A stretch of DNA of 64,000 nucleotides from Diphasiastrum complanatum (GCA_029204225.1 CM055101.1:38173374-38237373), one strand, 5' to 3'; counted from the first letter of the stretch, positions 1 through 11,511 are shown. The notes: generated by a model from the sequence alone, not told the origin. Program-made: numbers and translations.

Positions 1-570
1 ATTCTGCTGCCATAGAAAAAGGAAACTTTTGAGAGAAGAAAAAAGGGAAGTATCATAACAGAAAATCTTAAACTTGGATAAATAAACCTAGACAATAAAC
101 TTGAATGAGTGACTCTAGTATGGGGCATCAATCTGCCTGGACGAAGGATCAGAAGAAGCACCTGCTTGGATCCTTGGTGAAAGACATGTTAACACAATGC
201 AGTTAACCTAGTATTCACTGGATCTCTGCTGAGTTATGCGCAGAGTCCTGGACCTGGAAATGCTAGCACAGAGAGAAGCAGCACACAAAAGAATTAAATG
301 CAATTCGCTCCAGCTTACAAAAAGTCTATCATTATCTTCCTTGGGGCTTGGCCATATGGTTTCGTTTGAAAGACAGAAGAACTTTAAAAGAGGTTACTTG
401 GTGAATAAGGTAATCTCGGTCCGCATCTCCAGAAGATATTTTTTAACAATCCAAATGCAAATTTCAACAGTATCCACAACAACTAACAGCAGATTAGTCC
501 TTCAATTTCATTCTTTAAAATGGCAAGATTGTAAAGGTGTATGGAACATATCAGCTGGCATGCAAATTCT

Positions 571-1532
571 TTATGGCAGATGAATGGAAGGTGGCCCCAT
601 AACTGCTGCACTAAGTTGGGCCTTTTGTGATTCACCCTTGTATCGAAGCCTCAGGTCCTTTTTCATTTTCCTCGCTTCCCTCCTCTCTTCTTTTACAGCA
701 GCCTGGTGAATGCATAGATAAGATTGTTGTTCATTGACACTAGAGAAACCAAAAAATTAAACCCTAGACCTTAAACTCTGATCCTTAAACCCAAATTTCA
801 CTTTCATTAAACCAGGTAAGATATACATACCTTTCGGGCTTTTCGCTCTTCTGGAGTTTCTCCTCCTCGAAGCCCCACCTTACTCCCATCAGGATCTGCA
901 ATTTGAGGCTCCATCAATCCAGAACTAGGGGTATTACCTTTCGATTTTCCATCTGTTTTTGGGAACTTTCCTTTTGAATGAATGAACTCCAGTGGGAGCT
1001 TCTGCCGACCTCCTAGTTGTATATGTTTAGTAGTTGACTCAAACGACTTAAGGGCCATGCCAAAAGTTGGAGGTTTGCATGAACGCCGGCCTGGAGTGCT
1101 TATTTTAGCAGGGTGATTTTCCAGATTAGAATAATTTGAAACGACAGATTGACAATCCCACTGCCCTTCCCCATCTCTACCACCATCTTCAACCAAAACA
1201 AGCTCCTCTTCTTCTAGTGCCAAATTCTCAGGAATAGATTGATGTACATGATACCATTCTTTCAATTTGCTGTCCATACTAGCATTTGTACCACAAGGGG
1301 CATGCTCACTAACTTCTTGATAACCATGAGTCATCCTTTTGAATCCATGCAATTCTCCAGTTCTGGCAGGTGTATCATATTTTTCGGCAGAAATGGGTGT
1401 AGAGTTGAGAAACTCTGAAAGGACAGAGCTGAATTGCGAAATCTCAGCATGGCCCTTTGCAAGAGGATCAGGTTCCTCAGGCTCAATAAATTCATCTTCC
1501 TCGTATTCCCGTAAGGCCAACTGTAACAATTA

Positions 1533-1577
<45 letters not shown>

Positions 1578-2072
1578 TGAAAAAACGCACATTGTAATAG
1601 AAAAGAAAGCTGAAATGCCAAAGACAGGTTCAAGCTAATAAATTAAAAGTATGGACAAATTCAATCATACCATCTCAAACTGCTCATCTAACAATCTTGA
1701 TGGCCTTGATTTGCTTCCATCTGTGGTGTCCTCCATGTGCGTGCGTAAATTTTCTTCACAAAGTCTTTTGTGTTCGAGATTCACAATCATCAATTTTTCT
1801 TGAATTGGGAAACTTGTGTTGCTTAGAGAAGGCAAATTGTCATCACCAGTCTTGTTAGCCATGATAACAAAATCATCCTCAAGAACATCACTTGAGGCGC
1901 ATTCTGATCCATCATTGTCTTCAAGTGCTGCCGCTATTTCTGGATCAAACCCTTCATTTTTCAAAGGAGGGCGTTGAATTTGATGTGTCTTGGAACTCAC
2001 TTGTATTGGTGTGTTATTTGAATCTTCACCCTCTGTCACCTCTTTGATTTGCACCTTGGACGCATCGTATGC
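571..2072 (-). CDS. LTV1: LTV1 homolog, exons 2-4 (C-terminal 407 residues)
   Basis: LTV1 is a 40S-subunit assembly and export factor that acts on pre-ribosomes in nucleus and cytoplasm. Exon 2 is 2072-1671, exon 3 is 1520-831 and exon 4 is 702-571; all introns are phase 0 with GT donors and AG acceptors. The joined exons restore family motifs: AYDASKVQIKEV at the start of exon 2, LLDEQFEM|LALREYEEDEF across the 2/3 junction, and EERKARK|AAVKEERREARK across 3/4. The basic tail RKMKKDLRLRYKGESQKAQ and stop at 571-573 match the expected C-terminus of the family. The middle is acidic and serine-rich. With exon 1 the product is 556 aa, a normal length for plant LTV1. Intron 2 carries a short GA repeat (1541-1576). 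No stop or frameshift is seen in any exon, so the gene looks functional. Confidence 0.95.
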
Positions 2073-2305
2073 CTGTACACAAAGGGCAGCCTCATTTTTT
2101 CTAGATTGTTTTCACCCATTGCAGATAGAAGTGTCAAGGTGCTTGAATAAAAAACAAGACGATGGAGACAGAAAACAGACACCATGTATGTGAAGTACTC
2201 GGAGAGTAATGCTTAACATACTCAGTTTATTTGCAAGAGCATCTTAGAAATAAAATTCCACATGTTTTCTCAGGAACTATGGTTAAATGACCCTTTGCAA
2301 TCATC

Positions 2306-2796
2306 TTACGTTTACAGCCTAGGAGCTTGCACTAGACAACCTATCGTCACCAAGGTTCCACTGGCTAGCAAATTTATAGGGCCATAATGCACTTTCTCAA
2401 AAAGAAAAATTCCCCTAAAATTTTGAGATGAGTCATAGAAGTGGAAGGGAATTCCCTTTTGAAAACAGGCTCATAGTTTTCAGCATTGACAACCAACCTA
2501 CGGAAAACTACAGTAAGCTTGAAGTAGCTGAAAGAAACAAGTTCTAAATTTACGTTTACAGCCTAGGAGCTTGCACTAGACAACCTATCATCACCAAGGT
2601 TCCATTGGCTAGGAAATTTATAGGGCCATAATGCACTTTCTCAAAAAAACAAAATCCCCTAAAAAATTTGAGATGAGTCATAGAAGTGGAAGGGCATTCC
2701 CTTTTGAAAACAGGCTCATAGTTTCAGATGCATTGACAACCAACCTACGGAAAACTACAGTAAGCTTGAAGTAGCTGAAAGAAACAAGTTCTAAAC
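2306..2796. repeat. tandem duplication of about 245 bp
   Basis: The block at 2306-2549, which begins TTACGTTTACAGCCTAGGAG, is repeated directly at 2550-2796 with a few substitutions and small indels. Both copies end in AAACAAGTTCTAAA. It lies inside LTV1 intron 1 and looks like a local segmental duplication rather than a mobile element. Confidence 0.9.
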
Positions 2797-3362
2797 TTGA
2801 ATAAGACAAGAAAAGCTTTTCGTACTACTCGGAGATCCCAGTTCTAACTAATCTCTATGATAGACACATATACTGGATATGACTTTGTTACTAACAGTCT
2901 TTCAGACAAGTTCGGCAAACAATATTGGATATGACAAATATGGACAGCCAACTCAAGAATCACGTAGCAATCTTCAGCTAAGTTTATTGTATGACATCAA
3001 TGAGCTGAGATGAAATATATCACAGGAGTGTTCTGGAAGGTGGCTACCAGATAGGGGTAGGGCCAAAATCAGCATAGCATAGTTCCAAAGGAACTACATT
3101 GGCCATGCCTACATCTGTAGTTAGATTGTTTTCCAACCAGGAGAGAAGTGAATTGTAAAGTAAAAGCCCTACTTATCAGGTATACATAACTGACATTCTA
3201 TTTTCAATTAACAGATCCAGCGGCAAAGATATTTTATTTCTGGAGTCAGCCAAATTAGGGACTTTATGTGAGAAAGACGCTAGATAATATAATTCTAAAA
3301 CACAACAAGCTTTCTATAACATCACTTTATTAGTGAAATATAATATTTCACCACATATAAGG

Positions 3363-4085
3363 GAATGCAAAAATGCAAGGCAAGCTTGGAATATTCTCAG
3401 ATCAATGTTTGCCAAGAGTAATACTGCTAGATTCGGATACTTGAGAAATAACTGGAAAACAATTAAGATGCGGATGAATTCATCTTTGAGTACTTAGTAA
3501 GAGTCAAGGATGTAAGGGATCAACTAGCAGAGAAACAGTTGGTGTGCTAAATGGTTTGCCTGTGGCTTTTCAAAACTATGCGGTCAAAACAGCACAGAAT
3601 ATCCCTCCAAGTTTCGAGCAGTTAACTGGCAAGTTACTCCAGGAGGAAAACAGAAGAAAATCATGTGCACAAAAATGCCATATAAATGGCACATATGGAT
3701 AGGAAAATTGTGGCCAAAGAAGCCACTGATGAATCTTGATAACAGATTGCCCAATAAAGCCAAAATATTGATTGGTGCAGTAGAAGTATGGATGTGTCCA
3801 GAGAAATTAGGAAGTGCAGCAAACAAAAGCTTTCCTTCATTGTAAACAGTTAACTAAAGAATCCAAAGATGGTGGTAACAAACGTAAAGACAGGCGACGA
3901 AGCAACCAAACTACCAAGGGAAGCCAAGAGTGAAAAACAAAGAAACTGCAGCTTGGTATGCTACGGTTGGCTATATAAATGACGAAGATTTGAAGGACAA
4001 AGGAAGCGCAGTACATGTGGGCTACATCACCAAAGTTGATCAACTATTTGAAGATTACATGAGACAAGATCAAGCTTCAAGGGCA
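3363..4085 (+). pseudogene. decayed Ty1/copia gag fragment
   Basis: Broken reading frames give copia gag motifs: CKNARQAWNILRSMFAK near 3365, then in another frame YLVRVKDVRDQLAEKQ near 3492, then FQNYAVKTAQNIPPSFEQL near 3573 and LLQEENRR. A lysine/arginine-rich stretch follows, as before a zinc knuckle, but no intact CCHC box is left. Several frameshifts and stops are present. No LTRs were found for it. It is an old insertion in LTV1 intron 1. Confidence 0.6.
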
Positions 4086-4535
4086 CTACAGTAACTTGGA
4101 GAGGATGGACATGGGGGCCATACATATTCCTCTCATTTGTTATCGGCATAAATTAGCCATTAATGGGGATGTGTTAGAAGCATAGCTTCCCAATTCTCTG
4201 ATTTATCGAGAATCCAACCAGGATTCCAATTTGAACCCATTCATCTAATTTTAACTCGATCTAGGGTTTACGACAATTTATGAAAAACAATTCCTAAATA
4301 ATGCAGGATCACATTCTCTTTCATTCTAAAAGACTACAGTTGACTGTGAATTAGACAATGACGGTATATAGAGTGCCTGATCTATCTACAATCCATTCCT
4401 TGACATTTTTAATGATCTTACGTGGGCATATCCTGGCCATATGGCTGCTCTTTTGTGGTAAACAATCTACAACTCTCCTTTCATGCTTTTATTTTCAACC
4501 TTTCATGCTTTCAACTGCTTGATTCCACAATCAAC

Positions 4536-5453
4536 TGTTGCGCCGGCACCTCAAAGGGCGCTGGGACTTCAGCGGTTTCCCCAACACGCGCTTAAGTCTA
4601 ACATTCATCCATCCTGCACTTACGTAAAAGCCAACTCAGAAACGTAACAAGCTTAACCATTTAGACTTAAGAAAACTGGAATCCCAACCAACCCAAAAGC
4701 CAACTCAGAATCCGTCCCCAAAAGGTAACCAAAGGCAAAGACAAGCCACACATGAAACCCAAGGCCTAGTGGTCGCCAAACTGACCAATTGGCATAGCGG
4801 CAAGCCCCATGTCGATGACAGGGACCCTTAGGCGCCAGCGACGCAAAAAGGTTGTAGTAAGGGTCCTTCCACTTGGACCAGTCCCGGAGGCGAAACCGAA
4901 ATGGTAATCATCCCCAAGGATCAACTTTATTAGATTTGGAAAAGGTTACATTCATACATAGACTGACCGGTCTCGGGGCCACCAACACGTGCTGGGCAAT
5001 GTGCCTGGCTCGTGCTGGTAGAGGGAGCTAAGACCTGGTGACTGGATTCCTGGCGCTGGTTGAGCTGCCCAAGTTTCTGTCTGCCGGACTCCCCTTATAG
5101 TTCTGCTGTGATTCGGCGCACCCCCTCTGTTCTGAAACACAGTGCTTTTTGGTAAAGCACGCTTTTTGGGACTTAGTTTTTATTTTGCTGATTAAGCCTG
5201 GCAAGCCTGGCAGAATCAGTCTGGCTCCCGGACATGGGTCCCGGGAGCCGTCCCGGTGGCAGAATCAACTTGCTTCCTGACTAGGCCATGACTCGAGCTC
5301 CAGAGCTAGCTCATGACTTGTGACTACTTGACTGGCTCACCACAGGTCGGAGGCTCAGTCCTTGACGTTCCTACTTGCTCTGGGACCTTAGGGAATGTCA
5401 CCCCTTAGAGTCTTACAGGGCACGCTGGGTGCACCTGAGTCAGCTTTACAACA
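4536..5453 (-). repeat. 3' LTR of the gypsy element
   Basis: 918 bp, TGTTGCGCC...TTTACAACA, the same length as its partner at 9471-10388. It is the 3' LTR because pol runs on the minus strand. Confidence 0.95.
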
Positions 5454-5463
5454 TCCTCCCCTC
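5454..5463 (-). other. polypurine tract of the gypsy element
   Basis: On the minus strand GAGGGGAGGA lies directly before the 3' LTR start TGTTG. This is the expected place and composition for the second-strand primer. Confidence 0.8.
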
Positions 5464-5695
5464 GTTTGAAAAAGCTGATGTCCTCATCAGGGCCAAACTA
5501 GACCTAGGACGTATGGCACGGGCTTAATTCACCGGCCTTAACAACTTTGAATTAAAAAAAAAAATTGGCAGTAGCACAGGAAAAGTGTAGATAAAGTTCA
5601 CTTACGTAAAACCTGTGTAAAGCTGCGAGTGCTTTATTGACAAACTTAAGAAAGATACCGGGAAGTTCCTTGAACTTCAGAATGGCCATGAATGT

Positions 5696-8600
5696 TTATG
5701 TAGGAGGCATGCCGCCAGGTAGTGCTTTGTGTGCCGATTTGGGAAAACGGCTATTGCGTGGGTTCTTCTGCAGATAATCTGCTAGTACTTCAGGGGCTCC
5801 CTCCTTAAGTTTGTCTTCGTACTCCCAAGAAGCCTCAATAAGTGGAGCCCGTAGCCACTTCACTAGATATTCACGTTGAACGCCAGTTCGCTTTCTATGT
5901 GTCAATATTTGTTCTGGTACAAGCTGCCTCTTCGTATCATCAAGTGTCGTTAGTGGGTGACGGAGTTCGTGTTGCCGATCAAATCGCTCATCTGGTTCGT
6001 ACCGTTTGAGTAATGAGATGTGAAACACATTGTGTATATCCAAGCTGGATGGCAGCGCTAATCGGTAAGCCACTGGATTGATCTTCTTGGTGACATAATA
6101 TGGTCCCGCATAAGGTCGAGCGAACTTATGAGAAAAACCTTTTGGTAACGCAATGTTCTTTATGTTCAGCCATACTTGATCACCTTCCTCAAATTCCAGT
6201 TCTCGTCGATGTGGGTTTACGTCAGCTGCCATACTCCTTTGTGACTGCTCTAAAAATGCCTTCACCTCTGTCAGCTTTGTGTGCCACTCATTGATAAATT
6301 CCTCCAGTGGGTACTGGTGTTTCCTGCATGCCTGTAAGAAAAGAGCTTGGAACAATCGGTAGCCGACCATTGCTTATCTCGAAGGGTGCCCTTCCAGTTC
6401 ACTTGGTTGTTATGTGTAAACTCGAGAATATCCAAGTAGTTGACCCAATCGGATTGGTCCCAAGCGACATAACTTCGTAAATATTTCAATCTGTCGATTG
6501 ACTCGCTCCGTTTGCCCATCTGTCTGAGGGTGATATGCAGTGCTGAAATTCAGTCCGGTTCCCACGAGGCGAAATAGACAAGTCCAAAACTTTCCGACGA
6601 ACTTGGTGTCTCGGTCAGAAATAATCGTTCTAGGCAGGCCGTGGTATTTGAAAACACATTTGAAAAATAACCTTGCCACTTCTTCAGTTGTCACTGAACT
6701 TTTAGTTGGTACTAGATGAACTTGCTTTGAAAAGCAGTCAACCACCACATAAATTGAGTCGAAGCCTTGGCACCGTGGTAGTTGAACAATAAAATCCATG
6801 CTCACCGAATCCCATGGGTATGCTGGTACCGGTAATAGTTGGAGTAGTCCAGCTGGAGCTAGCGGTTCCACCTTCACTTGTTGACATGTCGGGCATGTTT
6901 GCACATAGGATTCAACGTCTGCCCACATACTTGGCCAATAGAAGCCTCTTTTGAGAAGTTCATACATGCGATTCACCCCTGGATGTCCGGCGGCTAGTAC
7001 GTCATGATGTTCTCGAAAGACTTTCTTCCTCAGGTTGATGTTGTCTGGGACATATACTCTGCGTTGTTTATAAACAACCATTTGATCTTTCCAAGTGAAA
7101 TGTTTATGAGGCTTTCCCAGCTGGAATTCGATCATTTAGTCCTTCGCCAACGCATCTGCACCATAATTCTCCATGATTTCTTGGAGTAGGTCAGTCACCT
7201 GAGTTGTCACTGTTGCCATCAAGTGTTCCTGTCTACTTAGTGCGTCCGCCACCACATTGTTCTTTCCCGCCGTGTGTACAATGTCTATATTGAATTTTGA
7301 GAGAAAGTTTTGCCATCGCATTTGCTTTGGCGTGAGCATACCTTGGGATGAGAAGTACTTGAGTGATACATTATCAATGAACGCCTTAAAGGGATTTCCT
7401 GCCACATAATGTCTCCAATGCTCCACTGCTTAAACTACTGCGACCATTTCTTTTTCATGAGTTGGCCATCGTCGCTCTATGTCACTCAATTTCTTTGAAA
7501 AATATGCAACAGGTTTTCCGTCTTGCATCATCACGGCCCCAATAGCAAAGTTCGACGCGTCTGTATGTATTTCAAAAGGTTTGCTAAAGTCCGGTAAGGC
7601 AAGGATGGGTTCTTGAGTGATCCGTCGTTTTAGTTCTTGGAACGCTGCTTCACATTCCGGTGTCCATGTCATCTTCAGATGAGTCTTGGTCTGCTCCAAC
7701 AGTGGTGCCACAATTTTGCTAAATGCCTCAATGAATCTCCTGTAAAAGTTACATAAGCCCACAAAGGATTTGATGCCATGAACAGTTTTAGGTGCTAGCC
7801 AATCCAAGATAGCCTTGATCTTCTTAGGATCCATTCGAATCCGTCCGTGGCCTATAACATGTCCAAGGAAGTCAACTTCCTCCACCACAAACTCACATTT
7901 CTCTCTTTTCGCGAACAAGCAGTTCCTCCTCAGTCGTTGGAGAACTGTCCTTAAATGTTTAATGTGATCTTTAAGGTTCCAGCTAAATACTAATATGTCA
8001 TGACAAATTCATCCAGACAGTCTTGAAATATATTGTTCATCAACGTGCAAAAAGTGGCTGGTGCGTTTGTTAGACCGAATGGCATCACCGAGAACTCGTG
8101 ACTCCCGTACCGCGTTCGAAACGCCGTTTTGTGCTCATCACCTTTAGCTATTCGAATTTGATGATATCCAGATCTGAGATCTATTCGGCTAAAGTATTTG
8201 GCATGTTTGAGTTGGTCGAATAGGTCATCAATTCTAGGCATGGGGTACTTGTTCTTGATGGTACTCTTGTTAAGCATGCGATAATCCACACACATTCGAA
8301 GAGTTTTGTCCGCCTTTTCCACGACCAACACTGGGGCTCCAAAAGGTGAAGCGCTAGGTCTAATAAAACCTTTGTCTATCAATTCACCAAGTTGTCGTTT
8401 CAGTTCCGCCAACTCCTCTTGTGACATTCTGTAGGGTGCTCGTGAAGTTGGCTCTGTTCTTGGTACCAACTCAATTTTATGGTCCACTGGTCTTCGAGGA
8501 GGTAGCTTAGCTGGGAGTTCCTCCGGGAACACATCGCTAAATTCTTCTAGCAGATCTGCCACTTTTTTTGGCAAGTTTTCTTGTCGCACGCTTTTCCCTT

Positions 8601-9084
8601 TCGCCATTCTTTTCATCGCTAATGCTGCAACCAGATTTTGTTCAATATCGGTGTCCTTAGCATTTCCTCCGGGCAGGGCTTTTGTCACACAGATTTGTCC
8701 CTTGTAATCCAAGAGGACCAAGTTTGAGCTCCTACCCAAAACTGCGATACAGTGTTCATTTAACCAAGGGAGGCCCAAAATCACATCGAAGGCATCCATC
8801 TCTAAAATCACAAAGCTAAGTTTAGCCTTCCATCTTCCAATCTGCACCGGGATGTTCAATGTCGCTTTGTCTGCATCTAGTGCTCCCTTCGCTGTTTCTA
8901 CCTTGAGAGTAGATGTAACATTCCTGGTTGGCAAGCTGAATTGTTCCACTACGCTCCTTGAAATATAGTTATGTGAAGCTCCGGAGTCGATCATGAAATC
9001 TGACTTCCTCCCCGCGATCTTTCTTGATAAGAATAACAGTCTTGAACCAGTCTTGGGGGTTGCCCCATGGAAGTTCCTTTCCAT
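5696..9084 (-). pseudogene. gypsy pol: protease, RT, RNase H, integrase, chromodomain
   Basis: Protease: [14 protein letters not shown]: from [15 protein letters not shown] through [11 protein letters not shown] to [12 protein letters not shown]; the frame breaks at about 7990, where the catalytic YxDD motif should lie. RNase H: FEIHTDASNFAIGAVM; the later TDH motif reads IDN. Integrase: the zinc finger HH...CPTCQQVK is intact, with D at MDFIVQLP, D at ISDRDTKFVG and E at PQTDGQTERVNR. A C-terminal chromodomain reads VPEQILTHRKR...REYLVKWLRAP...ASWEYEDKL, followed by a stop at about 5696. Lesions: breaks near 7990, in-frame stops near 7430 and 7136, and frame changes near 6480 and 6380. The chromodomain in this family is thought to guide integration to modified histones. 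The product is not functional. Confidence 0.9.
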
Positions 9085-9089
9085 ACTTG

Positions 9090-9456
9090 TGTGTCATCCA
9101 CTTCGTAAATGTAAGCTCCTCTCACGAGCAGCATCTCTGTATCAATGGTTAACCCGTACAGTTCGAATATGTCGCCCCGCACCCCACAAGGTACAGACCG
9201 TGCTTTCACCTACCTAGGCAGCACTTTGTCTCATCCGTCCTACGTGCAGACAGCGCCAGGCCCGAACCGCGAGAACTGACCGTGCTTACACCTCGAGGGC
9301 AGCACTTTGACTCATCAAGTCCCGCGTTCTGCCGACCACCCCGACCGTGGACGCACCCGTGCTTACACTGTGGGCAGCACCTTGCGCAACGATTGTCCTG
9401 ACAAATCCCAAAACGTGGCCATCCCTGTGAGACTTGCGTAGTTGACCGGCTAGTCG
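9090..9456 (-). other. leader of the gypsy element with three imperfect repeats, no gag
   Basis: Only about 370 bp separate the primer site from the protease frame, where a gag of about 900 bp with a zinc knuckle is normal. I see no gag motif. The segment contains three related blocks, each with ACCGTGCTT then a GGCAGCAC motif, at about 9198, 9280 and 9356. The element has therefore lost gag, or belongs to a gag-less derivative family. Confidence 0.65.
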
Positions 9457-9468
9457 GCTCTGATACCA
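9457..9468 (-). other. primer-binding site, initiator tRNA-Met type
   Basis: TGGTATCAGAGC on the minus strand, two bases inside the 5' LTR end. This is the standard plant tRNA-iMet complement. Confidence 0.92.
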
Positions 9469-9470
9469 CA

Positions 9471-10388
9471 TGTTGCGCCGGCGCCTCAAAGGGCGCTGGG
9501 ACTTGAGCGGTTTCCCCAACACGCGCTTAAGTCTAACATTCATCCATCCTGCACTTACGTAAAAGCCAACTCAGAAACGTAACAAGCTTAACCATTCAAA
9601 CTTAAGAAAACTGGAATCCCAACCAACCCAAAAGCCAACTCAGAATCCATCCCCAAAAGGTAACCAAAGGCAAAGACAAGCCACACATGAAACCCAAGGC
9701 ATAGTGGTCGCCAAACTGACCAATTGACATAGCGGCAAGCCCCATGTCGATGACAGGGACCCTTAGGCGCCAACGACGCAAAAAGGTTATAGTAAGGGTC
9801 CTTCCACTTGGACCAGTCCCGGAGGCGAAACCGAAATGGTAATCATCGCCAAGGATCAACTTTATTAGATTTGGAAGAGATTACATTCATACATAGACTG
9901 ACCGGTCTCGGGGCCACCAACACGTGCTGGGCATTGTGCCTGGCTCGTGCTGGTAGAGGGAGCTGAGACCTGGCGACTGGATTCCTGGCACTGGTTGAGC
10001 TGCCCAAGTTTCTGTCTGCCGGACTCCCCCTATAGTTCTGTTGTGATTCGGCGCACCCCCTCTGTTCTGAAACATAGTGCTTTCTGGTAAAGCATGCTTT
10101 TTGGGACTTAGTTTTTATTTTGCTGATTAAGCTTGGAAAGCTTGGCAGAATCAGTCTGGCTCCCGGACATGGGTCCCGGGAGCCGTCCCGGTGGCAGAAT
10201 CAACTTGCTTCCTGACTAGGCCATGACTCGAGCTCCAAAGCTAGCTCATGACTTGTGACTACTTGACTGGCTCACCACAGGTTGGAAGCTCAGTCCTTGA
10301 CGTTCTAACTTGCTCTGGGACCTTAGGGAGTGTCACCCCTTAGAGTCTTACAGGGCACGCTGGGTGCACCTGAGTCAGCTTTACAACA
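9471..10388 (-). repeat. 5' LTR of the gypsy element
   Basis: 918 bp, TGTTGCGCC...TTTACAACA. It would carry the element promoter. Its right end abuts the target duplication TCAAC at 10389-10393, about 300 bp inside intron 1 from exon 1 of LTV1. Confidence 0.95.
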
Positions 10389-10581
10389 TCAACATAAGGT
10401 AGTCATATGACCCAAATAGAATGCAATTTTTGAACCAGGTTTTTTAACTGGTTTAAAGACTACTAATAGTGACACCCATGCCAGCAATAGCTTCTTCTGC
10501 AGTGGAAGCATGGCACAAACTTAAATAAAGAAGTTGAAGCAATTTTTTTGATTATCAAATGTTTTAAAATGACATTATATC

Positions 10582-10604
10582 AGGGTTTAGGGTTTAGGGT
10601 TTAG
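10582..10604 (-). promoter_or_regulatory. telo-box cluster in LTV1 intron 1
   Basis: Three consecutive CCCTAAA units on the minus strand lie about 90 bp downstream of the exon 1 donor. Telo-boxes (AAACCCTAA) are known cis elements of plant ribosomal-protein and ribosome-biogenesis genes, and LTV1 is such a gene. The intronic location, close to the 5' end, makes a regulatory role plausible but unproven. Confidence 0.5.
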
Positions 10605-10695
10605 TGTCATATTCTTTATTTGATAGAAGACACCTGCTACTTGTGCTCTCACGGCCTCTATCTCTCTCGTAAGATCCAAGATTTACAACACAGAC

Positions 10696-11142
10696 CTTCA
10701 CATCAGGCCGTACAGGATCGAACTGGCGACGTGTGGTAGGCACAAATTGAGAACTTCCGCCTGATTTTCCGACAGTCCTCAAATGCTGCATGTAGTTGTA
10801 GCCATCATCAGCAAACCCTAATTCTAGAAGTTCCTGTCTCAAGCGTTCAGGTAGCCCTTGCCTAATCTTGGTGCTCAAAGGTTGGGGCTCAAGCTTGTGG
10901 CCGCTTCCATCTGAATCCTCCTCTGCATCAGCAAAGATAGAATCATCATGCAGTTCTTCCTCTTGCTCTTTGGGGCAACATTCATCTTCATCGCTTTCTT
11001 CAAACCCTGCGATCTGAGCAGAACCATTGTCGACCCGAGCAAATACTCGTTCAGAGCCAAGATCGCCCCCTTCAAACGATTCCTTGAACACCAGCGCAAA
11101 CGTTGCCGCCCTCTTCTTGTCGATAAATTTCTTCTTTCCCAT
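10696..11142 (-). CDS. LTV1: LTV1 homolog, exon 1 (N-terminal 149 residues)
   Basis: The first exon starts at the ATG at 11142, giving MGKKKFIDKKRAATFALVFK, the conserved LTV1 N-terminus. A longer upstream frame exists but runs through a CA/GA microsatellite and is not credible. An acidic stretch (ESDEDECCPKEQEEELHDD) is followed by the signature LGFADDGYNYMQHLRTVG and RQFDPVRPDVK. The exon ends at 10696 with donor GTCTGT, phase 0, and joins exon 2 to read RPDVK|AYDASK. Known family role: LTV1 binds the 40S head region with partners such as Enp1 and Rps3 and leaves after casein-kinase phosphorylation. The distance to exon 2 is 8.6 kb, most of it a retrotransposon insertion, so correct expression needs splicing of that long intron. 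Confidence 0.95.
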
Positions 11143-11188
11143 CGTCGCCTGCTCGGTTACTCGGTCGCTCGCAAAGCAAGAGCGAGCG

Positions 11189-11254
11189 CGCGCGCGCGCG
11201 AGAGAGAAGGAGAGAGAGAGACACACACACACACACCCGGGGGGGGGGGGGGGG
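11189..11254. repeat. compound microsatellite (CG)n-(GA)n-(CA)n-(G)n
   Basis: Successive GC, GA, CA and poly-G tracts lie 50-110 bp upstream of the LTV1 start codon, in the likely 5' UTR or core promoter. Confidence 0.95.
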
Positions 11255-11257
11255 TGC

Positions 11258-11319
11258 AAAAAGGCTTAGAGCCTCTTTCCACCCGCCAAAAAAGGCTTAG
11301 AGCCTCTTTCCACCCGCCA
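11258..11319. repeat. two perfect 31-bp tandem repeats
   Basis: The unit AAAAAGGCTTAGAGCCTCTT plus 11 more bases occurs at 11258-11288 and again at 11289-11319 with no mismatch. Each contains the palindrome GGCTTAGAGCC (odd-centred). It sits in the LTV1 promoter region. Confidence 0.9.
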
Positions 11320-11511
11320 TTAGCAAATTTTGTATCCTAGTTTTGGCTCCAAAGCCAAAAATTAACTTTTTCATGTTGCCATGTTATGTTTTACATTAAG
11401 GTAATTTCTTTTTCCCAAAACTCTTTTCATGCTTTTCATTTTGAAAGTTGCATTTACACATTGAACAACGTGATTGATACATCACAAAACTTTGTTTTAC
11501 ACATGACACTC

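Larger units (their letters stand above)
4536..10388 (-). mobile_element. Ty3/gypsy chromovirus, complete with both LTRs
   Basis: A 5,853-bp LTR retrotransposon, oriented on the minus strand inside LTV1 intron 1. The two LTRs are each 918 bp, begin TGTTG and end CAACA. A 5-bp target duplication TCAAC flanks it at 4531-4535 and 10389-10393. It has an initiator-tRNA-Met primer site and a polypurine tract. The pol order protease, reverse transcriptase, RNase H, integrase, chromodomain defines a Ty3/gypsy chromovirus. By hand I count about 30 LTR differences (roughly 3.3%), mostly transitions, so the insertion is moderately young. The gag region is nearly absent and pol has several lesions, so it cannot act on its own. 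Confidence 0.95.
2073..10695 (-). other. LTV1 intron 1 (8,623 bp)
   Basis: The donor GTCTGT is at 10695-10690 and the acceptor TGTACAG ends at 2073. The intron holds a 245-bp direct duplication, a decayed copia gag and a complete Ty3/gypsy element. Without the 5,853-bp element plus its 5-bp duplication, the intron would be about 2.8 kb. Other sequence in 2,800-3,360 and 4,090-4,530 shows no recognisable coding content. Confidence 0.9.

Noticed and set aside
236-583. 115-codon plus-strand frame
   Set aside because: It runs across the 3' flank and into the antisense of the last LTV1 exon, has no domain, and is explained as a shadow.
10582-10604. Interstitial telomere as a chromosome end or fusion
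   Set aside because: Only three units; too short for a telomere relic to be claimed, and well placed as a telo-box.
11143-11259. Upstream extension of LTV1 (39 extra codons)
   Set aside because: The extension translates a CA/GA/GC microsatellite. The conserved family start is MGKKKF at 11142.
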